From assembly GCA_030248065.1 (NCBI GenBank), contig JASAMV010006223.1, positions 20,954 through 84,953 on the forward strand: a DNA stretch of 64,000 bases. Direction: 5' to 3'. This DNA is from Rhynchonema sp. JSB1_4 (Eukaryota > Nematoda > Chromadorea > Monhysterida > Xyalidae). Below are positions 44,801-56,800 of the stretch, in pieces; position 1 is the first letter of the stretch; each line of letters begins with the position of its first letter. The position numbers were made by a program, and so were the translations under genes. The notes under the pieces are model-generated. The model had not been told where the DNA came from. It searched no databases and was given only the letters and a program-made list of their open reading frames with translations.

Positions 44801-47800
44801 TAGCTCGGTGTAAACGTGAAACATTGCCTGTTATTAGCGTGGAATGTTTCAGGTTTACACCGAGGTCTATCACACTGAGCTGTCGATCGAGCTTTCCACC
44901 GACCTTTACACCCAACTGACCTTTACACCGTTTCAAAAATATCACCCATTTTCAGATTTTCGCGGAACTTAATGAAAGAAAGTAAAATAACCGCAGTAAA
45001 CGTTGCTCACAAGATGTGATACCGATGAAGTCTTTGTATTAGGTCGTTTTAGTATTATAGGCAAACCACGCCAACACGAGCCCGATTTCGCAGCTAGCAG
45101 AATAGTGAAACATTCATACGCAGCTGCTGATTTGGGAAGTGTTGCACGTCAAAGAATACAAAGTGGAGCATGATGATTTTCTCTTTCTATTCGTTTTAAA
45201 CACACACCACCTTCGAAATCGAGCTCGTGTTGGCGTAGTTTGCCTTTACATACATTGATTCTCTGCAAAACTGTCGAAAGAATTCTTTTTAGAACGTGCG
45301 CTCTTGATGCCTTTGTTTTTGTTGTACTCGCTACACATTCAGTCGTGACTTAAAAAAATCTCCGAAAAACTCTGCACGGATTGTTAAGCGTTTTCGATTT
45401 TTTATGAACCGAACCAACGCTGCGCACCGGGCTCAAACATTGCGCGCTCCCTACAAAGCATGAAGCCAGGCTTTGTGTCGAGCCAAGCACGCGCACGGTG
45501 AAGCTACGGTTGGTTACGCAGTTGCAGGCGCGTGAAATGTTTGAACTCGGAGCGCAAAGTTAGCGAGGCTTACAAAAAATCGAGAACAATTAATCCGAGA
45601 ATTTTTCGGAGATTATAAATCAGTTATGACCGAATGTGTAGCGAGCACAATAAAGACAGTCACAAGCAAAAGCACCGAAGAATCAAAAAACCAAAATTTC
45701 AAAAAAGTTCTCAGGACAGTTTTTTTGCAAAAGCTCAAAATAACACAAAATGACCCCATACCTGTAGAATTAGCGGTTCGGTCCAGCCAAATAGCGGTTC
45801 GGTCGTGTGGCGCGCGTTGTGGAAGCACGTTTTCGGTGGTGCTCGTTGTTTACAGTGGCGCTCGTTGTTTACTGTAGTGGCGCGCCAAGTTTAGAGTGAT
45901 GCGCAATGTTTGAACAAAAAATTGGGGCCGTCAACCAGATCCGATTTCAGAATCGCGATAGGAGCCTATTTGAGCGATTTAGGAAAATCCAAACTTGGCG
46001 CGCCACCGATGTGGCCAGTTACACTTGGAGCGCCACTGAGATCATGGGTAACAACTCCTGGACATACTTGGAGTGCCACAGCAACTTCTGGTAATCCTGT
46101 GTTTATCCTATGTTTTGTTCAAACATCGCGCGCCACTCTAAACTTGGCGCGCCACACTAAACAACGAGCGCCACTGTAAACAACGCGCGCCACTGTAAAC
46201 AACGAGCGCCACTGCAAACAACGTGCATCACCGAAAACGTGCTTCCACAACGCGCGCCACACCGAACCGCTAATTCTACAGGTATGGACCCAACACAAAG
46301 ATTTGATCTACATCACATCTTGTGACCAACTGATTGCTCATTGGACAGTAACGGTTTTAATAGTTCAGCCTATCACATGCTCGCGCGCGGTAATCTTGTT
46401 TTTCATCAAGTTCCGCGAAAATCTCCAAGTGAAATGCCTTGCAAAATCAGGGAGTTACTTTCGAAACTTTTCAGTGCCCAAATTGAGAAAATTCAAAATA
46501 CTTTTGCACATCTCTTTCTCTCTCTCACTCTGCCAACCAAAATTGCTGAAATGGTATTCGGGCCTATTGGTGTCTCATTTCCTTTATGTGATTAAAACCG
46601 GTTTTCAAACTCATCCGCTTTTGATCACTGAGTAATGTTTTCAGCCCCATCAGGGACAGTACCAGCACCAGGGGAATCGCCAGAGAAACAAGCGACTGTT
46701 CCTGGATTTGAAGCCGCGGCTCCAACTGGTCCAGAAAGTGGTACAACTGTTGCAAGATCTGAACAAGGCAAAACGACAGCTGCACACGAAGAACCAACAG
46801 AAGAAGGACGAGCCGGCATTACCACAATGGCTCCTAGTGCAAAAACAACGTCAGTAGTAAGCGAAGGCGTTACAACCGTGGTCGTTGCTGGTACAGTACC
46901 AAGCGGAACGGAGGCGCAAACCACTGTAGCGCCCGTTCAGCCCACTACAGTAGTAGTACCGAAACAGGAATGCACGTACAGTGTTACTGAGGAAGACGTC
47001 ACTAGGGGTGAAACAAAAACATTCGATGACGGTGAAACGGCAGATATTGGTGATGATGGAGCAATTGAACTCATCTTCCAAGAACCGCGAATTGTCAGTC
47101 AATTGACAGCGAGCGGCTTGAAAGATGGCGTTGAGATTGAAGTGGCAATGATCCGGGCAGACGGCACCCAATCGCCGGTTGTGTCTCTGGATAGTGACAC
47201 AGCAAATGTGGACGTAGAAGAAGCAGATATCGCCAAAATTCGCTTCACGAAAAAGGATGGATCTGAGTTTGCCGAAGGCGACCTCAGCGAAATGCAAGCT
47301 GTGGCGTGCATATACACGGAAGGTAAGCTGAGAAGGGAGTTACACTCTTCAACGTCACATCAACAAGCGTATCGTGCGTGTTCAATTTGTGACCAATTTC
47401 AGATGAATGGAATGTCGTTATGTCTGGAGGCAGGGCGCGACCGACAAGACCGGACGAAAGACCCGTACAAACCACTGGTTAGAAAACTTGCTTGAAACAT
47501 TAGACTGTTAACCAAATGGAAGTAACTCTTTAGCTTCAGCAGCCCTCCAACAAACAACAACAGTTTCAACAAACGCTGGGACTTCAGGTATGCTGTTATA
47601 ACAAACAACAAGTTACCATGGCGGCACACACCTGTGTAAACTACTGCACAATTAATCCGCATAAAAGACCCACACTTGTTGTCAGAGAAAGTAAACTAGG
47701 TATGGTTCAATTTCGGTATTGTGCTTGAATAGGCGCCGGTGTGGGGCTGCTTTACTGATCGGCATTCCAACCTCGTCGTGTACTACGCCTACGGCCAAGC

Positions 47801-50800
47801 ATTGGTCGTAGTCGTTACCGTCAAAGTGCCCTAACCGCTCGATAAAAATCAGTCAGTCAAGTCAGTCAGTCAACTGCGTTCAGATCAATCAGGCGGTAAC
47901 AAAAGTAAAACACCACAGCTATCACACTCTAGATGTGTCAAGCTTGTTACTAATCGTACGGGTATTGGAATACACTTAGATGAATCATCACTTCAGGACA
48001 ACCAGCACCTGCGACACCAACGTTGCCTTCAGCTCAAGCAACAACGACAGGAACACATGCCGAAACACAAACAACCGAACACGGAGCAGAACCAGCTATG
48101 ACCACAATCGTTAAACCCGATTGCGTGTATGAGATAACGTCAAAAGAACTAGCTGAAACAAGAGGGAAACAATACAGTGAGAATGTGAACGTACAATTGA
48201 CAGATGAAGGAGTGCTGACCTTCAACTTTGACAAACCAAGAGATTTAACAGATGGTATAACCAGTAACACGCCTGATGACGTTGTTTTGGAGATCGTTGC
48301 TCAACGCGGTGATGATACAGAAACAGAACCAGTTGTACTAGCCGACGGCTTAACAGAAATAAATGAGCCAGGAATTATTTCTGCGACGGTGAAGAAAGCT
48401 GATGGAACCCCTCTCACAACAGCAGATATTGGCGCGATTGAGATTGTGGCATGTTACACATTCACCAGCGAAGCTGCAGAAACCACGTTTGCCGTCTCTG
48501 CTGAACGCGCAACACAACAAACAAGTGGCGCGCCAAGGGCAACGACAAGTGCCAATGAAGGACTAACTACAACTGAACGACTTCAAGAAACGGCTCTTTC
48601 CGCGACAAATGTAGCGCCACAAGGAACAACTGAGCGACCACAAGGAACGACAGGCGCACCGGCACAACCAACCGCACCAGCTGAAGAAAACTGTGACTAC
48701 ATTCTTACTGATGAAGACCTGAGTAATAATGCAGCAAAGACTTTTGAGCTAGGAGTCAGCGCTGAGCTCAGCGAAACCGGCCAAGTTGAGTTCAAATTTG
48801 GCGAACCTCGTGACGTCACTGAAATCACAACAGTCACACAAGAAAACACGGATCAAAAACTTGAGGCAGTCTTTGTGACCGCAGACGGAACACAGTCCGC
48901 TCCGGCGCCATTAGATACAAGCGAAGACAGCAACACTGACGTTACCGAAGTGCTTGAAACCAACGTAGTCAAGATAATAATCAGAAGTGACAACGAAACA
49001 CCGCTTTCGACTGACACAATCAAGTCACTGGAAGTTATCGCATGTGAACATGTGTCAACAGTACAAACGACGCTAAGAACCATTGCGCAAGGAACCACAC
49101 CAGGCGTAATTGGCTCGGCCACGACATCGGGCGCACCTGGAGCGACGGCAGGTCAAGCTACAACAGCCGGAACAGAAGCCGGCCAACGCCCAACAACCGT
49201 TGTTGGTGCCGAAGAACAGACTACACCATCAGAGATCGATTGCATATATGAAGTCACAGCAGAAGACCTCGCAGAATCTCCAACAAAGGAATACACTGAA
49301 AATGTGAATGCACAGTTGACGGATGACGGAGTGTTGCAATATACATTCGACAGACCGCGAGACCTGACTGAGATCACGACGTCCGGAACCCCTGAAGGAA
49401 CCACACTTGAAGCAGTACCCGTTGGCGAAGACGGAACGCAGAAAGAGCCCGTTGCTCTCGTTGATGGCACGATTGATCTTAGTGAGCCTGGAATCACGTT
49501 AGTTATTATTCGTAAATCCGACGGAACACCAATGACAGCTGAGGACATTGGCACACTGGAAGTTGTGGCGTGCTTCAACTTCACAACTCCATCGGCTAAA
49601 ACTACAGTCGCACTGTCAGCTACCAGTGTTGCTGGGCAAGCAACACAGCCGGCAAGTGGAACAACGGGTCAAGGACAAACAACAGTAGGACAACCTCAAG
49701 AAACGACAACTAGCTCCGCGACTACTGTTCCGTTACAAGGAGCCCATCAACCACAAGAAACGCCAGGCGCACCAACACAGCCTACAACCGAAATAGCAAA
49801 AAATTGCGACTATCTTTTTAGTGGTGAAGACTTGGCAGAAGATGGTACAATGGTATTTGAAGAAGAAGCTAGCGCCGAGCTTACTGAAGACGGCCAGGTT
49901 CTGTTCAAGTTTGTTGAGCCACGCGACATTACTGAAATTACAATCGTAAATCCTGAAAGTACAGGACAAACATTTGAGGTCGTATTTGTGACAAGTGAAG
50001 GCACACAATCCGCACCACTGTCGCTGGATCGAACAGCCGATTTTTATGAGCAAAATGTGGTTAATGTTGGAATACGAGCGGCGGACGGATCGGCAGTGAC
50101 AGCTGACACTGTATCTACGATCGAAGTAATTGCTTGTAAACACGTGGCGACAACAACAGTGGTACCGTCAATGCAAACCTCGGGAACCAGTGTCCCGACG
50201 ACAACACCACTTGAAGAAGAGTCTGCCAGCACCCGCGGAACATTTGAGCCAGTAATGGAGGAGGCCTGTATAATGATAACGGATGAGGATGTAAATGGAA
50301 GTGGCAAGCGGCTAAACGAATATACAACGTTGGCCGTGTCAGAATCGAGAATGAATTTTGAATTAACTGTCAGCGATGAGCGAACTGTCTCGATGATCTA
50401 TTATCAAGGGAAAACGGATTTAATTGTGACAGTGAGCAATTCTAATGGAGAGAAAATTGGCGACGACATTCGTGTGAACGCATCTCCACTGGAACCATCG
50501 GTGATGGACAGCAATGTCAACGAGCCGGTTACATCTATCGTTGTGTCACGTGAAGACGGACAACCAATGGAGGAAAATGACATTCAGTCATTTGTACTGC
50601 TTGCGTGTGAGGAAGGTGAGGAATTACTGTACCACCACACGTGGAACGCAGTTAAGGAATGGGTAGCTTTGAGCATCATACGAGAAATATTAGTTCTGTT
50701 GACAGTTCATTATCTATGGCCTGTGTGCACGCTGCCCGCTGAGTTGGGGGTGCAAAACGGGCAGGGATATATTTTGTGATTTACCTGTATTTGTGATTTC

Positions 50801-53800
50801 CACCAGCGCACAGTTCACAGAGGCACAACTCTTAACGCTGGTCGAAATTACAGAAAAAACGAAATCGCAAGATATGACTTAGCCCATTTTGCACAACCAC
50901 ACCAGCAAAGTCCATCCTGGCCTAATTTTTAAATATTACAGGGCATAAATCGGAAACGTGGGCATGCAGAATGACGAGTTTTACATCGGAAATAACTAAA
51001 AGTTAATGTTTCATTACAGCGCAGTTACCAAACACAACACCTCGGACTGTGGTTCTCACATCAGCGTCAGGAACTAACAAAGTAACAACAGCAGCAAGTC
51101 TGTTGGCAGAAACGACATTCGCACTCTCGGCAACAACTGTGGCTGGGCAAGCAACGCAGCCATCAAGTACAGCGCCAAGTGGAACGACCAGTCAGGGACA
51201 AACAACAGCAGGACAACCCCAGGAAACAGTTGCTCCATTCGTGACTACTGTAGCGCCACAAGGAACTGAAGGACCACAAGAAACACCAGGCGCACCGGCA
51301 CAACCAACAACACCAGTTGAAGAGAACTGCGACTACGTGCTTACTGCTGAAGACCTGAGTGAGAGCGCAGCAAAGACTTTTGAGCAGGGAGTCAGCGCTG
51401 AGCTCACCGAGACCGGCCAAATTGAGTTCACATTTGGAGAACCTCGTGACATCACTGAAATCACAACAATCACACAAGATAACACGGACCAAAAACTTGA
51501 GGCAGTTTTTGTGACCACAGACGGAACACAGTCCGCTCCGGTGCCATTAGATACTAGCGAAGACAGCAACACTGACGTCACCGAACTGTCTGAAACAAAC
51601 GTAGTCAAGGTAATAATCAGAAGTCACAACGAATCACCGCTTTCGACTGATACAATCAAGTCACTGGAAGTTATCGCATGTGAACATGTGTCAACAGTAC
51701 AAACGACGCTATTAACTATTGCACAAAGAACCACACCAGCCGAATTTGGCTCGACTACAACATCGGGCGCACCTGGAGCGACAGCAGGTCAAGCTACTAC
51801 AGGTGGAACAGGAGCTGGCCAACGACCAACAACCGTTGCCGGTCCCGCAGAACAGACTACACCATCAGAGATCGATTGCATATATGAAGTCACAGGAGAA
51901 GACCTCGCCGAATCTCCAACAAAGGAATACAATGAAAACGTGATTACACAGTTGACGGATGACGGAGTGTTGCAATATACATTCGATAGACCGCGAGATC
52001 TGACTGAAATCACGATGTCAGGAACCCCTGAAGGAACCACACTTGAAGCAGTACCCGTTGGCGAAGACGGGACGCGGAAAGAGAGCGTTTCTCTCGTTGA
52101 TGGCACGACTGATTTTAGCGAACCTGCAATCACGTCAATTATTATTCGTAAATCCGACGGAACACCAATTACAGCTGAGGATATTGGCACACTGGAAGTT
52201 GTGGCGTGCTTCACCTTCACAACTCCATCGGCTGAAACAACAGTCGCATTGTCAGCTACCACTGTTGCTTTACAAGCAACGCAGCCTGCAAGTGGCGCGC
52301 CAAGTAGAACAACGCGTCACGGACAAACTACAGCAGGACAAACCCAAGAAACGGTCGCTGCCTTCGCGACTACTGCGGCGCCACAAGGAACACCAGCCGC
52401 ACCAGCACAACCAACAACGCCAGCTGAAGAAAACTGCGACTACCTACTTGCTGCTGAAGACCTAAGTAAGGGTTCAGCAAAAACTTTTGAACAAGGAGTT
52501 AGCGCTGAGCTCACAGAGACCGGCCAAGTTGAGTTCACATTTGGCGAACCGCGTGACATCACTGAAATCACAACAATCACACAAGAAAACACGGACCAGA
52601 AACTTGAGGCAGTTTTTGTGACCACAGACGGAACACAGTCCGCTCCGGTGTCATTAGATACTAGCGAAGACAGCAACACTGACGTCACTGAACTGTCTGA
52701 AAGAAACGTTGTCAAGGTAATAATCAGAAGTGACAACGAATCGCCGCTTTCGACAGACACAATCAAGTCACTGGAAGTTATCGCATGTGAGCATGTGTCA
52801 ACAATAGAAACGACGTTAAAAACCATTGCGCAAGGAACCACACCAGGCGTAATTGGCTCGGCCACGACATCGGGCGCACCTGGAGCGACGGCAGGTCAAG
52901 CTACTACAGCCGGAATAGGAGCCGGCCAACGACCAACAACCGTTGTTGGTGCCGAAGAACAGACCACACCATCAGCGATCGATTGCATATATGAAGTCAC
53001 AGGAGAAGATCTCGCAGAAAAATCAACAAAGGAATACACTGAAAATGTGAATGCACAGTTGACGGATGACGGAGTGTTGCAATATACATTCGATAGACCG
53101 CGAGACCTGACTGAGATCACGACGTCCGGAACCCCTGAAGGAACCACACTTGAAGCAGTTCCCGTGAGCGAAGACGGAACGCAAAAAGAGCCCTTTGCTC
53201 TCGTTGCTGGCACGATTGATCTTAGTGAGCCTGGAATCACGTTAATTATTATTCGTAAATCCGACGGAACACCAATTACAGCTGAGGATATCGGCACATT
53301 GGAAGTTGTGGCGTGTTTCACCTTCACAACTCCGTCGGCTGAAACTGCAGTCGCACTATCAGCTACCACTGTTGCTGGGCAAGCAACACAGCCGGCAAGT
53401 GGAACAACGGGTCAAGGACAATCAACAGCAGGACAACCCCACGAAACCGCCGCTTCCTATGCGTCTACTGTAGCGCCACAAGGAACTGAACGACCGCAAG
53501 CAACATCAGGCGCACCGGCACAACCAACAACACCAGCAGAACATGACTGCAACTACGTGCTTACTGATGAAGACCTGAGTGAGAGCGCAGCAAAGACTTT
53601 TGAGCAAGGAGTCAGCGCTGAGCTAACCGAAACCGGCCAAGTTGAGTTTACATTTGGCGAACCTCGTGACATCACTGAAATCACAATAGTCATACAAGAA
53701 AACATGGACCAAAAACTCGAGGCAGTTTTTGTGACCGCAGACGGAACACAGTCCGCTCCGCTGTCATTAGATACAAGCGAAAACAGTAACACTGACGTTA

Positions 53801-56800
53801 CCGAACTGTCTGAAACTAACGTAGTCAAGGTAATAGTCAGAAGTGACAACGAATCACCGCTTTCGACTGACACAATCAAGTCACTGGAAGTTATCGCATG
53901 TGAACATCTGCCAACAGTACAAACGACGCTGAGAACCATTGCGCAAGGAACCACACTAGGCGTAATTGGCTCGGCCACGACATCGGGTGCACCTGGAGCG
54001 ACGGCAGGTCAAGCTACTACAGCCAGAACAGGAGCCGGCCAACGCCCAACAACCGTTGTTGGTGCCGAAGAACAGACTACACCATCAGAGATCGATTGCA
54101 TATATGAAGTCACAGCAGAAGACCTCGCAGAATCTCCAACAAAAGAATACACTGAAAATGTGAATGCACAGTTGACGGATGACGGAGTGTTGCAATATAC
54201 ATTCGACAGACCGCGAGACCTGACTGAGATCACGACGTCCGGAACCCCTGAAGGAACCACACTTGAAGCAGTACCCGTGGGCGAAGACGGAACGCAGAAA
54301 GAACCCGTTGCTCTCGTTGATGGCACGATTGATCTCAGTGAGCCTGGAGTCACGTCAGTTATTATTCGTAAATCCGACGGAACACCAATTACAGCTGAGG
54401 ATATTGGCACACTGGAAGTTGTGGCGTGCTTCACCTTCACAACACCATCGGCTGAAACAACAGCCGCACTGTCAGCTACGACTGTTGTTGGGCAAACAAC
54501 ACAGCCGGCAAGTGAAACAACGGGTCAAGGACAATCAACAGCAGGACAACTCCACGAAACCGCCGCTTCCTATGCGACTACTGTAGCGCCACAAGTAACT
54601 GAACGACCGCAAGGAACAACAGGCGCACCGGCACAACCAACAACACCAGCAGAACATGACTGCGACTACGTCCTTACTGATGATGACATGAGTGAGAGCG
54701 CAGCAAAGACTTTTGAGCAAGGAGTCAGCGCTGAGCTAACCGAGACCGGCCAAGTTGAGTTCACATTTGGCGAACCTCGTGACATTACTGAAATCACAAC
54801 AGTCATACAAGAAAACACGGGCCAAAAACTGGAGGCAGTTTTTGTGACCACAGACGGAACACAGTCCGCTCCGGTATCATTAGATACAAGCGAAGACAGT
54901 AACACTGACGTTACCGAACTGTCTGAAACAAACGTAGTCAAGGTAATAATCAGAAGTGACAACGAAACACCGCTTTCGAGTGATACAATCAAGTCACTGG
55001 AAGTTATCGCATGTGAACATGTGTCAACAGTACAAACGACGCTAAGAACTATTGGACAACGAACCACACCAGGCGTTATTGGATCGGCCACGACATCGGG
55101 CGCACCTGGAGCGACGGCAGGTCAAGCTACTACAACCGGAATAGGAGCCGGCCAACGCCCAACAACCGTTGTTGGTGCCGAAGAACAGACTACACCATCA
55201 GAGATCGATTGCATATATGAAGTCACAGCAGAAGACCTCGCAGAATCTTCAACAAAGGAATACACTGAAAATGTGAATGCACAGTTGACGGATGACGGAG
55301 TGTTGCAATATACATTCGATAGACCGCGAGACCTGACTGAGATCACGACGTCCGGAACCCCTGAAGGAACCACACTTGAAGCAGTACCCGCGGGCGAAGA
55401 CGGAACGCAGAAAGAGCCCGTTGCTCTCGTTGATGGCACGATTGATCTTAGTGAGCCTGGAATCACGTCAGTTATTATTCGTAAATCCGACGGAACACCA
55501 ATTACAGCCGAGGATATTGGCACACTGGAAGTTGTGGCGTGCTTCACCTTCACAACTCCATCGGCAGAAACTACAGCCGCGCTGTCAGCTACGACAGTTG
55601 CTGGGCAAGCAACACAGCCGGCAGGTGGAACAACGGGTCAGGGACAATCAACAGCAGGACAACCCCTTGAAACCGCCGTTTCCTATGCGACTACTGTGGC
55701 GCCACAAGGCATTGAACGACCGCAAGCAACATCAGGCGCACCACCGCAACCAACAACACCAGCTGAACATGACTGCGACTACATCCTTACTGACGAAGAC
55801 CTGAGTCAGAGTGCAGAAAAGACTTTTGAGCAAGGAGTCAGCGCTGAGCTAACCGAGAACGGCCAAGTTGAGTTCACATTCGGAGAACCTCGTGACATCA
55901 CTGAAATCACAACTGTCACACAAGACCAAAAACTCGAGGCAGTTTTTGTGACCACAGACGGAACACGATCCGCTCCGGTGTCATTAGCTACAAGCGAAGA
56001 CAGCAACACTGACGTTACCGAACTATCTGAAACAAACGTAGTAAAAGTCGTAATTAGAAGTGACAACGAATCACCGCTTTCGAGTAACACAATCAAATCA
56101 TTGGAAGTTATCGCATGCGAGCATATCTCTTCCCATGTCCCAGTAACAACACTTGAAATAGGCACAACCCCATTCACTGAGTTGAGAACAACTACGGCAA
56201 CAGCTAGCGGAACCACCACACCAATTATGAGCGGAGGGTGCATTATGGTCACCGATGAGGACATAGACGGCAATGGAAAACGTGTAAATGAATACACAAC
56301 ATTAGCAATGCCTGACACACAAGACAATTTTACGCTAACCATCGCCGAAGAAAGAATTGTCTCTATGGTGTATTATCAAGGGCGTTCTAAATTGAGCGTG
56401 ACATTTGAAGACGTTGATGGAATACGTGTTGGTGAAGAAGTTGTAATTAATTCATCTCCAATGGAACCAACGGTGATGGACAGTGATATCAGCCTACCTG
56501 TTGCCAAAATTATTGTCAAGCGCGCCGATAGAGAGCCAATACAGCAGGACGACATCGATTCTTTTGTGCTACTTGCATGCGAAGAGGGTTAGTAATGCGG
56601 GTCTACAGAACACTTTGTTTAATGTTAGCAACTGGCCCATTCGCTTTTTATCTCATGCGGAAAACGATCATTCGGTGTCTTCAAAAGTATTTTGTTGACC
56701 ATTAGAACTAGCATAGCTAATTTGATGTTCGGCATATGCAGAAAGCAGAATTAGATATAAGCCATTTCAGAACAAATCCAAGGGACAACATTTCAAACAA

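Larger units (their letters stand above)
44554..46644. other. 2.1-kb intron packed with four foldback elements
   Basis: The largest intron of the giant gene's 3' part separates a 48-base exon (44506-44553) from exon 46645-47322. It contains, in order, elements at 44719-44950, 45058-45246, 45310-45665 and 45750-46292, each an inverted-repeat structure, with little unique sequence between. No coding exon was detected inside. Confidence 0.75.

Noticed and set aside
48023..56592. Long open frames starting with ATG at 48023 and other apparent starts at 34925 and 51049, read as independent genes
   Set aside because: Each lies inside an exon that starts earlier at a good acceptor (47997, 34917, 51020) in phase 1 with the previous exon, so the internal codons are not needed as starts. 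There is no promoter signal between them.
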